A DNA stretch of 64,000 bases from Paraburkholderia sp. BL21I4N1 (lineage in GTDB: Bacteria > Pseudomonadota > Gammaproteobacteria > Burkholderiales > Burkholderiaceae). The translations under genes were made by a program, and so were the position numbers. The stretch spans positions 558,001 to 622,000 of the forward strand of contig NZ_PVEN01000002.1 of NCBI RefSeq assembly GCF_002973525.1. The letters run 5' to 3'. The notes beneath the pieces were generated by a model. The model searched no databases. It was given only the letters and a program-made list of their open reading frames with translations, and was not told the origin of the DNA. Below are positions 8,312 to 15,629 of the stretch, piece by piece (position 1 is the stretch's first letter; every line of letters begins with the position of its first letter).

Positions 8312-8362
8312 ACCAACGGTGCCCCACGGCCCACCGCGCAACGGTGGGTTTCGGGGTACCGG
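8312..8362 (+). repeat. Intergenic hairpin element, copy 7
   Basis: CCCACCG (8330-8336), loop of five, CGGTGGG (8342-8348), then TTTCGGGGTACC. The stem matches copy 9, not its neighbours. Confidence 0.6.
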
Positions 8363-8394
8363 GGCCCCGAGCCCTACAACGTTGGAGAAGCAGC

Positions 8395-9222
8395 ATGTCG
8401 AGACCGAACCGAGCGGAACTGGACTCCGCTTTCAGCAGCGGGCGGATGACGAAGGCAGCAGCGGCCCGGCAGTTGGGCATGTCCCCCGCGTGCCTGAATC
8501 GCTACATCGCCAAGGGGCGCTTGGCGACCGTGACGGTGGACGGACGTAACTGGGTGCGGCGGGACGACCTCAACGCGTTCGAATCTGATTGGAAACGGAA
8601 CAGGGACGTCGACAGGGCTAGGGCCCGGGCGCAGGGTCAGGTCGTTCGCCGGGCCCTAGCCGAGGGGATGCTGACCCAAGCAGATGCCGCGCGACAGCTC
8701 GGCGTAGTGGCGAAAACGGTGTCGGATCACATCAATCGTGGAAACCTTTCCGTGGTGGTGGTCGACGGGCACCGGCTTGTGCGGCGGGAGGATCTGGAGG
8801 CGTTCAAGGCTGCCAAGGCGGCTAGGGCCACCCCGGCCGGCATGCTGACGCTGTCGGACGTTGCCCGCGAACTGGACGTCACCCGTCAGCGCGCACATCA
8901 GTACCTGAACAAAGGACAACTTGGCACGGTCCAGATCGACGGCCGACGGTTGGTCCGGCGCGAGGAACTCGATGCGTTCATGCAGAACCGCGCTGCTGTA
9001 GCCGCAGCACTGAAAAACGGGTTGCTCACGATGAAGGACGTGGCGCAAGCATCGGGGTATGCGCAGATCACCGTTCAGCAATGGGTGCGCACCGGTCGCT
9101 TGGCCTCGGTCAAGGTCGGTGGCCGCCGACTGATTCGGCGCGAGGATCTCGACGTGTTCATGCAGAAGCCCCAGGCGCACACGGGACCCAAACCCAAAGT
9201 GCACATCGAGCAGACCTGCTGA
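8395..9222 (+). CDS. Four-unit tandem HTH protein
   Basis: 275 residues with GGAG upstream of the ATG. Four well-conserved excisionase-type units lie at residues 16-62, 91-137, 149-195 and 209-255. Each has the pattern [LM]T-x-x-[AD]-[AV]A-x-x-L/S-G then G-x-L-x-x-V-x-V-x-G-R-R-L-[VI]-R-R-x-[DE]-L-x-x-F. The recognition-helix residues differ between units while the wing is nearly invariant, as expected for repeated DNA-reading modules with different specificities. No enzyme domain is present. It is the third gene of its cassette, and hairpin copy 8 follows the stop. Confidence 0.8.
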   Translation: MSRPNRAELDSAFSSGRMTKAAAARQLGMSPACLNRYIAKGRLATVTVDGRNWVRRDDLNAFESDWKRNRDVDRARARAQGQVVRRALAEGMLTQADAARQLGVVAKTVSDHINRGNLSVVVVDGHRLVRREDLEAFKAAKAARATPAGMLTLSDVARELDVTRQRAHQYLNKGQLGTVQIDGRRLVRREELDAFMQNRAAVAAALKNGLLTMKDVAQASGYAQITVQQWVRTGRLASVKVGGRRLIRREDLDVFMQKPQAHTGPKPKVHIEQTC

Positions 9223-9578
9223 TGCGGGCGCTGCACCCAGGGCCCACCTTCGCGGTGGGCTTGTCGTTGGTGCGCCTCGATCGGCCCGACCGGGCTCCAT
9301 GACCCCAACCCCGCCGGGGCTCCGCCCGGCACACCAACACCTGACTCGGGCCACCCCGAACCTCGCCGAAGGCACGGAGCGGGGCTCCAACGCACGCTTC
9401 CGGGCCGTGCCCTGGCACGGGCTGATCGGCTGCTATAGCGGGGGCGGGGCCATTGAAAAATACAAATGGCTGGCCACGTGAATCGCTGGGTCAAACTGTT
9501 GACGAGGTGGAGCGTTTCTCTAAACTGGATTTAGAGGCAGCGCGATCGATGCACCGCCACCACCCCGAGGACCCCACC
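9223..9578. promoter_or_regulatory. Cassette promoter region with hairpin copy 8
   Basis: Hairpin copy 8 (GCCCACC 9242-9248, GGTGGGC 9254-9260, then TTGTCGTT) closes the preceding cassette. GTGCCCTGGCAC lies at 9407-9418, 92 nt upstream of the -35 box. The leader after the promoter contains GGCAGCGCGATCGATGCA, one base different from the earlier cassettes. No gene seen. Confidence 0.6.
9499..9526 (+). promoter_or_regulatory. Promoter (TTGACG-N16-TAAACT)
   Basis: TTGACG (9499-9504), 16-nt spacer, TAAACT (9521-9526), followed by GGATTTAGAGGCAG. Upstream of the gene at 9579. Confidence 0.65.
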
Positions 9579-9794
9579 ATGAGCACCACCCCCTGGAACC
9601 TGTTCCGCTTCTACCCCAGCAACGACGACCGGTACACCGAAGCCCCCACGAAGCTCGACGCCATCGCCCGGGGCCTGGGCCTCTCGGTCGATGAGCTGGA
9701 CGCAGCGATGCTGACGTCCGACAGCTTCGCGGAGGGTTACGTCATCCGCGCGGCGCTCGACACCCGTCCGGAGTACAGCGCGTCGATGGCCTGA
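9579..9794 (+). CDS. Small hypothetical protein, first gene of a cassette
   Basis: 71 residues, start preceded by CCCGAGGACC. The middle (LDAIARGLGLSVDELDAAML) reads like a helix-turn-helix or helical hairpin, but it is too short to assign. The protein is acidic overall with no signal or membrane segment. It is followed by hairpin copy 9 and the HicA-like gene, so by position it could be an antitoxin-like partner; no sequence evidence supports that beyond adjacency. Confidence 0.55.
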   Translation: MSTTPWNLFRFYPSNDDRYTEAPTKLDAIARGLGLSVDELDAAMLTSDSFAEGYVIRAALDTRPEYSASMA

Positions 9795-9806
9795 CCACCG
9801 CCAGCA

Positions 9807-9855
9807 CCACCGTTGGCCCAGGGCCCACCGTCGACGGTGGGTTCGTCCGTACCGG
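9807..9855 (+). repeat. Intergenic hairpin element, copy 9
   Basis: CCCACCG (9824-9830), TCGA, CGGTGGG (9835-9841), then TTCGTCCGTACC. The upstream flank is CGTTGGCCCAGGG. Confidence 0.6.
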
Positions 9856-9886
9856 GGCATCCCGCTCCGCTGGACGGACAACGAAC

Positions 9887-10132
9887 ATGGGCAAACCGCA
9901 CTACTCGAACGACAAGGACCTCCACCGGCACGTGGCAGGGCTGGTGAAGCAGGGGTGGACCTACACCAAGGGCAAAACACACGGGAAGCTGGTCGCGCCC
10001 AACGGAAGACGGATGGCGGTCCCGGTGAGCCCATCGGACCGGCGGGGATTCGAGAACCACGTGCACCAGGTGGAAAGACTACAGGCTTTGCCGGCGAGGC
10101 CGATACGGAAACGCAAGGGCATGTGCCATTGA
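9887..10132 (+). CDS. HicA-like small basic protein
   Basis: 81 residues, basic. The core reads LVKQGWTYTKGKTHGKLVAPNG followed by a short beta strand and a C-terminal helix, the layout of HicA-type dsRBD-fold mRNA interferases (glycine-aromatic, strand, conserved His, strand, helix). The His in KTHGK would be the catalytic residue. HicA toxins usually pair with HicB; no HicB-like gene is adjacent, only the 71-residue gene upstream. The gene converges on the LRAT-fold gene. An orphan HicA-fold RNA-binding protein is an equally good reading. Confidence 0.5.
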   Translation: MGKPHYSNDKDLHRHVAGLVKQGWTYTKGKTHGKLVAPNGRRMAVPVSPSDRRGFENHVHQVERLQALPARPIRKRKGMCH

Positions 10133-10191
10133 AGCGGGGTGATGAGCTGGCTGGGTAAGCGGGTGCCCTGGCAGGGGCCCCGCATGTCCGG

Positions 10192-10953
10192 TCAGTCGAA
10201 AATGCTGTCCCACAGGGCGCTCACCGCGCTGACGGCGAGACCCACACCGGCGGCCACCGCCACCACCGGAAGGCTCACCGGGGCGGACACGATCCCCACG
10301 GCAGCGGCACCCACACCACCGACCACGCCGGTCAGGCCCGCCGCGGTCAACCCGTTGGCGATCGCGGTCGTTGCGGCCGGGGCCGACGAGGTGAGGGCGG
10401 CGCTCACCGTAGGGGCCAGTGATGCGGCGGTACGGGCGGCGGACGCGGCGTTCATCGCGCTCGTCACCGTCGACGCCGTGCGCCCGGCGCTCAACATCTG
10501 GGTGGCGACCCGAACCGTCGGGCCCATGGCTTCTTCCATCGCCCAGGTCTGGTACCAGCGGTACATGAGCGCGGTGGCGGCGGTGGTCCCCATCGAGCGA
10601 ACCGTCTTGTTGACCTGCTCGCTGGAGTGCTTGTCCTCGATGCACCACATGACGAAGTGCTCGCAGTTGTTGAACACCAGGTTGTACTCGTCTTCCCCGA
10701 TGCGTTGCCGGGCCCGTCGAACGCTTTCCAGGCGCCCGTGCAGGCGATCCGGGTGATCGACGAACCGGACCTTCCGGTCCTTGGCGAACGTGTGGAGGGG
10801 CACCTCCTCGATCACACCGGTGTCCCACAGCCCGTCCTTCCCCGAATACTGAATGACCGTGTCCCGCCCCGAGGCGAGGCCGTGATGCTCGTAGCCCAGG
10901 CGCTGCACCCACAGGTGGTCCCCGGTGCGAATCTGGCGTTCGTCGTCGCTCAT
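10192..10953 (-). CDS. LRAT-domain (NlpC/P60 superfamily) protein with hydrophobic C-terminus
   Basis: 253 residues. The start at 10953 has GAGAAG about 8 nt upstream on the minus strand. Residues 10-105 match the LRAT/H-Rev107 fold: GDHLWV ... YEHHG (His24 in the first motif) and the signature NNCEHF with Cys97 as nucleophile. The following about 145 residues are alanine/glycine-rich and hydrophobic, probably one or more membrane helices. Eukaryotic LRAT proteins are thiol acyltransferases or phospholipases; bacterial members are mostly uncharacterised and some sit in toxin or phage contexts. It is oriented against the cassette array. A membrane-attached lipid-modifying enzyme is the likeliest reading. 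Confidence 0.7.
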   Translation of the reverse strand: MSDDERQIRTGDHLWVQRLGYEHHGLASGRDTVIQYSGKDGLWDTGVIEEVPLHTFAKDRKVRFVDHPDRLHGRLESVRRARQRIGEDEYNLVFNNCEHFVMWCIEDKHSSEQVNKTVRSMGTTAATALMYRWYQTWAMEEAMGPTVRVATQMLSAGRTASTVTSAMNAASAARTAASLAPTVSAALTSSAPAATTAIANGLTAAGLTGVVGGVGAAAVGIVSAPVSLPVVAVAAGVGLAVSAVSALWDSIFD

Positions 10954-11588
10954 GCTGGTCTTCTCGCTTTTTTGTGTTCGTGTTGTCGGTCCCTGCTCTA
11001 CGGCAGCGCACCGCTGAACTTTACAGCAGCACGCCGGCGCGCGGGGCGGTGGGCACCACCAGGCCTGGCCGACCGGACCGGGCGGTGAGGGGAAAGGCGG
11101 GGAGAGGTGGGCACCCGGGGAAAACGCGGCGGCCATCGACAACCCCAACATCCCTGGGCCCGTGGCCCCAGGTCAAAGCGGTGCTGACGCCGATCGGCGC
11201 GGGCCAGCTCCGTTTCGCACCCAGGGCCGGAGGCGGGGTTCCCCGCCCACCCTCCGGGTGGCGTGTTCACGCGGTATGGACGTACCCCAGCTCGCCAGCG
11301 ACACCACCACGATGACGACCAGCACCATCCGCCTCCATCGGTCGGGCTCGGCGGTCCACCGGGGTCACCACCGGTCACGCACGACCGTAGGCCCATGGGC
11401 GGATCCGACCTCACCCCATCGGGCGCGGATGTCCCCACGCCCCACGCCCCAGGTCGTGTACGTCGCCAGCCCCAGGTCGTGGATGTCTCCTCCGGGCCCT
11501 AGCCGACCGCTTGACGAAGCCGCCTGACCCGCTAGGGTGGCCTGCAGCGGTCCACGTCGAGGCCCGCACCGACGAGAGGAGAAGGACG
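10954..11588. promoter_or_regulatory. Divergent intergenic region
   Basis: Spacer between the leftward LRAT gene and the rightward gene at 11589. GCCCCAGGTCGTG occurs twice (from about 11443 and 11469). A promoter for the rightward gene lies at 11511-11538. I could not place a convincing promoter for the leftward gene, and no coding sequence is supported here. Confidence 0.45.
11511..11538 (+). promoter_or_regulatory. Promoter (TTGACG-N16-TAGGGT)
   Basis: TTGACG (11511-11516), 16-nt spacer, TAGGGT (11533-11538), 50 nt before the ATG at 11589. Confidence 0.6.
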
Positions 11589-11852
11589 ATGAGCGAGCGC
11601 ACGGCGTTGCAGTTGAAGGAGCCGAACCATGACGACCCGAAGGTGGTCCGCCTGACCAACGTCATCGCACGCAAGCACCGCGTGAACGGGGTCAACGCGG
11701 CCGGGGAGCGGGTGGCGTACGAGTGGGACTGTGTGACCGGCGAATGGCGGAGGGATTGGGAGTACGGTTCGACCGGGCCAGCTCGCCACACGTTCGGCGA
11801 CGAACTCCCCCTGGGGCCTGACTTTCGGTTCGACCGATTCAAGGAGGCGTGA
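11589..11852 (+). CDS. Small hypothetical protein
   Basis: 87 residues with a strong AGAGGAGAAGG site before the ATG and a good promoter 50 nt upstream. The middle (MTNV-type strand, then ERVAYEWDCVTGEWRRDW) is aromatic-rich and beta-patterned. No known motif, signal or membrane helix. It is transcribed alone; a 10-bp perfect hairpin about 90 nt downstream probably ends the transcript. Function unknown. Confidence 0.6.
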   Translation: MSERTALQLKEPNHDDPKVVRLTNVIARKHRVNGVNAAGERVAYEWDCVTGEWRRDWEYGSTGPARHTFGDELPLGPDFRFDRFKEA

Positions 11853-11939
11853 CCGCTGAACGCGCGAGCGCCACCCCGCGGGTTCCTGCACCACCGCCTG
11901 ACCGGTTGACCCGTGGCAAAGCACGGACCCACCAGGAGC

Positions 11940-11963
11940 AACGCCCACCCCACGGTGGGCGTT
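11940..11963 (+). terminator. Terminator hairpin
   Basis: AACGCCCACC (11940-11949), loop of four, GGTGGGCGTT (11954-11963), followed by GTGTTGTG. The stem is perfect; the T-tract is weak. Confidence 0.55.
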
Positions 11964-12332
11964 GTGTTGTGCGGTTGTGCGGTAGGCACAGGGCCGGACT
12001 CCATCGCGCTGATCTCCCCCCGCGACGCGCACGACGCACACCACCACCGCGACACCCCGGGCCTCGCCGGCCCCGGCTGCATGCGGGCATGTGTCGCTGC
12101 TGCTCGCCGGGCTGGCGCCCGGCACCCCCCGGGGGTACGGTCGATCCGGTCCCATGGAAACCCGCCGGGGCCGGAGGCCCCCGCACTCCAACACAAACCA
12201 CCACCAGACCTCACCTTGCACCATCCCAATCTCCCAATCCGTGCCCTGGCACCCCGGTTCGACCGCTCGTCGCAGAGGGTCGACCGTTCGTCCGAAAGTC
12301 AAAAAATACTTGCAAACGGGTGTCCCAAACAG

Positions 12333-12360
12333 TTGACCGGCCTGAGTGGTCTTGTATATT
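12333..12360 (+). promoter_or_regulatory. Promoter (TTGACC-N16-TATATT)
   Basis: TTGACC (12333-12338), 16-nt spacer, TATATT (12355-12360), followed by GGAAGTATAGG, the same downstream bases as at 7.0 kb. Confidence 0.65.
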
Positions 12361-12415
12361 GGAAGTATAGGGAACGCGAAAACACCGCCGACCCACCACC
12401 TGCCGGAGCAACACC

Positions 12416-12844
12416 ATGAGCACCCTGACCTCGAAGCTGAACAGCCGCATGATGGCCGCCGTCATCCTCGACGACGCACGCGACATCCGCCGTCTCGCTA
12501 AGGACGGACTGGACGTGACCGGCGTCAACCTGAACGGGGACACCTGGCTCGACGTGGCGGTGGCCCGGAACTGCATGAAGGCCGCAGCGGCGATCATCAT
12601 GCTGGCCGGCAGCAAGACTACCCTGATGAACACTGTGGACACCAACGGTGACACCGTGCTGGACAAGGCGGTGGGCGTGGTGAGCGAGAAGTTCCTGGTC
12701 ATGCTACTGAGCGCGAGCGACAAGCTGGACCTGCTGCGGAAAAACCGCACCAACGTCTCGACCCTGGACCGCCTGATGAAGCTGAACAGCAAGGCGGTGA
12801 ACGACGCCCTGGCGCGCAACTGGACCATGGCCCTGGCCGCCTGA
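12416..12844 (+). CDS. Ankyrin-like repeat protein
   Basis: 142 residues with CCGGAG upstream of the ATG. Three to four loose ankyrin-like units are visible: DDARDIRRLAKDGLDVTGVNLNGDTWLDVAVARN, then a unit with NTVDTNGDTVLDKAV, then LRKNRTNVSTLDRLMKLN. Each shows the pattern N-G-D-T-x-L-D-x-A-V seen in ankyrin repeats. The canonical TPLHxAA is absent, so the repeats are divergent. It shares its promoter architecture with the HTH cassettes but is not followed by an HTH gene. Probably a protein-interaction module; partner unknown. Confidence 0.6.
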   Translation: MSTLTSKLNSRMMAAVILDDARDIRRLAKDGLDVTGVNLNGDTWLDVAVARNCMKAAAAIIMLAGSKTTLMNTVDTNGDTVLDKAVGVVSEKFLVMLLSASDKLDLLRKNRTNVSTLDRLMKLNSKAVNDALARNWTMALAA

Positions 12845-12973
12845 CCATCGAACCGCACAACCGAGGGCCACAACCCTGGACCGACAGAGACCGACAACAA
12901 CAGGAGGAGCAGGGCCTCGGGGGAGGCGGGGCCCTGACAACATCGAAGGGAAGTACGGAGGAAAGGGAGGAGG

Positions 12974-13000
12974 TAAAGCGGTGCCACCAGGCGCCGCTTT
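12974..13000. terminator. Bidirectional terminator hairpin
   Basis: AAAGCGG-T-GCC paired with GGC-G-CCGCTTTT around the loop ACCA, between the convergent genes at 12844 and 13021. A T-run follows on the plus strand and a mirrored A-run makes it usable on both strands. Confidence 0.6.
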
Positions 13001-13020
13001 TCACATGGCCCCTGGCCGGG

Positions 13021-13752
13021 TCACACGAACACGCACCGCTCCTGCTGAACCGGTTGCCACGGACAGGGAGTCCGGGTCACCGCGTGCACCATCGGGGCCG
13101 CGTAGCGCGGGTCGTCTACCGGGAACTCCACACCGTCGCGCTTCCAGGAAAAGGCCGACAGGACCGGGACGATGAGCCAGTCCGCCTCCGAGGCGAGCAT
13201 GTCCGCGAACGCCTCGACCTCCACGCGGTTGGACCGGAACACCCGGTACTTCCCGAACTGGGACCGCTGCGCGAACGTCCCATCGAGCAGGCACGTCCGC
13301 TGGGCGTGCAGCTCCTCGTGCGTCACCAGCCCGTGCTTGCGCATGGTGCGGACCTGCAGGCGCTCCCGGGCTAGGGTGCGGCGGTCGTACTCCGGGTCCT
13401 GCGCATGCTCGGCGATGTCCGCCTCCATGGCCTCAACCACGTCCATCCCGTCGGCAGATCCGCGCACCAGCAGCGCGGACCACCGCTCGCTGGGCACGGT
13501 GAAGTAGAACGCCACCCGGAATGGCTCCGCCGGTTCCGCATCGCCCGGGCCCCGGTTCGACCCACCACCGGTAACCGGGGGCGGTTGGAGCCACGACACG
13601 TCCTCGACCCACTCCGGAACGAACACATCGTTGTGCGGCAGGCGGCGGCCGGCGAGATCGTCCAGCCAGCGGTAAATGTAGAAGTGCGGATCCAGTGTCC
13701 GTTCCAACAGGCGAATCGGACGGCGTTTCGCTTTCGTGCTCGTCGTGCTCAT
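13021..13752 (-). CDS. Hypothetical protein, third gene of leftward operon
   Basis: 243 residues. The ATG at 13752 overlaps the stop codon of the preceding HNH-like gene by four bases, so translation is probably coupled. A basic N-terminus (KAKRRPIRLLERTLD) is followed by a mixed region with beta strands (FRVAFYFTVPSERW, ADWLIVPVLSAFSW) and an acidic helix. No known domain, signal or membrane segment is recognised. Its constant position behind the HNH-like gene suggests a partner or specificity subunit, but this rests on coupling alone. Confidence 0.65.
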   Translation of the reverse strand: MSTTSTKAKRRPIRLLERTLDPHFYIYRWLDDLAGRRLPHNDVFVPEWVEDVSWLQPPPVTGGGSNRGPGDAEPAEPFRVAFYFTVPSERWSALLVRGSADGMDVVEAMEADIAEHAQDPEYDRRTLARERLQVRTMRKHGLVTHEELHAQRTCLLDGTFAQRSQFGKYRVFRSNRVEVEAFADMLASEADWLIVPVLSAFSWKRDGVEFPVDDPRYAAPMVHAVTRTPCPWQPVQQERCVFV

Positions 13753-15287
13753 GCAGCACCTCCATGGTCGGCAACACCCTCAACACGCACACCCGGTTCG
13801 ACCGCACCCCAGGGAGCACCACCCGCTCGCGCATCGCCCGTCCGGCCCGTGGCCGCGGTGCTCGTCGTCGGGGTGGTCGTGCTCAACCGGGCGGTCAACC
13901 GCTCCCGCATCGCCACCAGGCGGTCCTGCACGTCCCGGGGCAACGGAGCGCGCGTCGGCTCCGCCTCGACCGGGGCCACCGGTTCGACCTCGCGCGGGGG
14001 CACAGGCTTCCCCGCACGCAGGGCATCACGGAACGCCGCGTGCCGCGCCACCATCTTGTCGTGACGCTGGGCCCGGGCCGGATTCGACGGGCGGGGACCC
14101 AAGACGGTCGAACCATCGGCCAGGCCCGTGGGCACCGACGAACCGGCACCCACCAGGTCCGCACCGGGGGCCAGCCCCGTACGCTCAGTAGGCACGGAGG
14201 CCGGGGCCCGCTTTCCCGTGCGCAGATCGTCCAGGTTGGCGGCGAGGCGGGCGAGGGCATCGGTCAACGGCTTCTCGCGCAGCACCTGGCGTTGCTTCGC
14301 CAGGGCCACCCGCTGACCAGGCTTCGCCTGCACCGACCACCGGGCGACGCGTCGTGCCTCCTGCACCCACCGGTCGCCGGTGAGCAGCACGTGCCACCGC
14401 TCGTAGTGCTCCGCCCACCCGTCGTCCGCCAGGCTGGCCCGGTCCTCGCGGTCGAGATGCAAAGGGCTGAAGGGAGGGAAGGCGGCCCGTTCCCGATCGG
14501 TCATGGTCGGACGGACCAGCACCGCGTTTTCCTCCACTAACGACCAGGCCGCCTCGAACCACCGGGCGATGGGCACCTCGTACAGCGCGAACCGGCCCTG
14601 CGACATGTCGCGCCCGCCGAACTGAAAACGCAGGCGGGCCCGCACCTCACCGCTCCGCCCGTTCGGCAGACCCCGCAGGTCCCAGCCGAAATACCCGACT
14701 TCCCCGAAGACCTGGGCGAGGACACGGAAGCGGGGGAAGGCCCAACGCCGCTCCAGCACGTCCATCGCGGCGACCTTCCCCTTCACCGCGAGCGGCAGCA
14801 CATGGTTGGCCGCGTCCAGCAGGGCTTCGCGACGGCGGGCCAATAGTTTGACTGGGGCGGTCGCGCGACCGAACCCCAGCCAGTCCATCCCGCCCTTGGC
14901 GTTCTGGCATTCCGCGCAGCACAGCACGCGGTTCTCCTCCAGCGCGGACCCGCCCAGGGCCAGCGGCACCAGCAGGTCCGCCATGGCGCGCGGCGCACCG
15001 TCGATCCGCTTTCCCGTGACCGACAGGGTAAGACCGCAATAGGCGCACACCCCGTCCTGCTGGTCCGCGAGGTACCGCACCATCCACGGCTCGGTGTGAC
15101 GCATGGAGTCGCGCAAACCTTCGACGAGCTGGGAGAACAGAAAGTCTTGCAACGACCCGGGCACCACCTGGACCGGCGGAACGTCGACCTCTTGGCCCAG
15201 GCCGTCCTCGGCGTCGTACTGCTCGTCGAACCCGTCGTCGTGGTCGAACGCGGTCAGGGTGGCGGGACGCTTGAACAAGCTCGCCAT
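13749..15287 (-). CDS. HNH-like zinc-ribbon protein lacking the first catalytic His
   Basis: 512 residues; the start at 15287 lies two bases after the stop of the upstream small gene. An HNH-type core lies at residues 80-135: CAYCG (Cys81, Cys84), a strand, the DxxVPLxxGG turn, an NRVL stretch (Asn119) and CAEC (Cys124, Cys127). The residue expected to be the general-base His after Asp104 is Leu (ADLLVPLALGG), so the fold looks kept but catalysis may be lost or altered. The remaining 370 residues are unrecognised: an aromatic beta-rich middle and an arginine-rich helical region. The C-terminal about 100 residues are proline/threonine-rich. Middle gene of a coupled three-gene operon. Confidence 0.65.
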   Translation of the reverse strand: MASLFKRPATLTAFDHDDGFDEQYDAEDGLGQEVDVPPVQVVPGSLQDFLFSQLVEGLRDSMRHTEPWMVRYLADQQDGVCAYCGLTLSVTGKRIDGAPRAMADLLVPLALGGSALEENRVLCCAECQNAKGGMDWLGFGRATAPVKLLARRREALLDAANHVLPLAVKGKVAAMDVLERRWAFPRFRVLAQVFGEVGYFGWDLRGLPNGRSGEVRARLRFQFGGRDMSQGRFALYEVPIARWFEAAWSLVEENAVLVRPTMTDRERAAFPPFSPLHLDREDRASLADDGWAEHYERWHVLLTGDRWVQEARRVARWSVQAKPGQRVALAKQRQVLREKPLTDALARLAANLDDLRTGKRAPASVPTERTGLAPGADLVGAGSSVPTGLADGSTVLGPRPSNPARAQRHDKMVARHAAFRDALRAGKPVPPREVEPVAPVEAEPTRAPLPRDVQDRLVAMRERLTARLSTTTPTTSTAATGRTGDARAGGAPWGAVEPGVRVEGVADHGGAA

Positions 15288-15289
15288 GA

Positions 15290-15523
15290 TCAGCCCTCGC
15301 TGGATTCGACAGAGGTAGCGCGGCGCAGGCCCGCACCGTGGACACGCTCGCATGCCTCGACGATGGCGTCCGGCACGCTGATGCCGTTCAGCTTCGCGTA
15401 CGTCACCAGCAGCGCGTCCAGGTCCAGGGGGACCATGAGGCCACGCCGCTTGTGGGTGGCTTTCGCACGTTTGGCCCAATCGGCGTACACGGCGGCTCGG
15501 CGTTCAGGGTTTTTCGACGGCAT
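15290..15523 (-). CDS. Small helical protein, first gene of leftward operon
   Basis: 77 residues with a GGAGGAGACCC site on the minus strand. A very basic N-terminus (KNPERRAAVYADWAKRAKATHKRR) precedes a strand and two helices (LMVPLDLDALLVTYAKLNGISVPDAIVEACERV), the strand-helix-helix order of ribbon-helix-helix DNA-binding proteins. It precedes the HNH-like gene with a two-base gap. A role as operon autoregulator or DNA-binding subunit is plausible but inferred from fold pattern only. Confidence 0.6.
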   Translation of the reverse strand: MPSKNPERRAAVYADWAKRAKATHKRRGLMVPLDLDALLVTYAKLNGISVPDAIVEACERVHGAGLRRATSVESSEG

Positions 15524-15578
15524 GGGTCTCCTCCGGTTCGTTATCGAGGCTCATCGCCTGCGGCGTCGGCATGACCCC

Positions 15579-15629
15579 AACCTAGCAGCGCCGAGGATTT
15601 GCGCAAGTCCTACGGACGTGCCCTGGCAC
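15579..15629 (-). promoter_or_regulatory. Promoter and palindrome of the leftward operon
   Basis: On the minus strand, TTGCGC (15606-15601), a 16-nt spacer and TAGGTT (15584-15579). GTGCCCTGGCAC lies at 15618-15629, 11 nt upstream of the -35 box, the closest promoter-palindrome spacing in the window. Confidence 0.65.

Larger units (their letters stand above)
11853..12415. promoter_or_regulatory. Intergenic region before the ankyrin-like gene
   Basis: Contains the terminator at 11940, GTGCCCTGGCAC at 12241-12252 (92 nt upstream of the -35 box, the same distance as at 9407), AGGGTCGACCGTTCGTCCGA at 12276-12295 shared with the 4.5 and 6.9 kb regions, and a promoter at 12333. No gene supported. 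Confidence 0.6.

Noticed and set aside
322..9855. Regularly spaced hairpins as a CRISPR array
   Set aside because: They are 0.5-2.5 kb apart, separated by genes, and no cas genes are present.
9579..10132. 9579/9887 as a HicBA toxin-antitoxin pair
   Set aside because: Only the second protein looks HicA-like; the first shows no HicB fold, so the pair is not claimed.
10163..10174. GTGCCCTGGCAG as a further palindrome copy
   Set aside because: One mismatch and located between two convergent gene ends; counted only as an imperfect copy.
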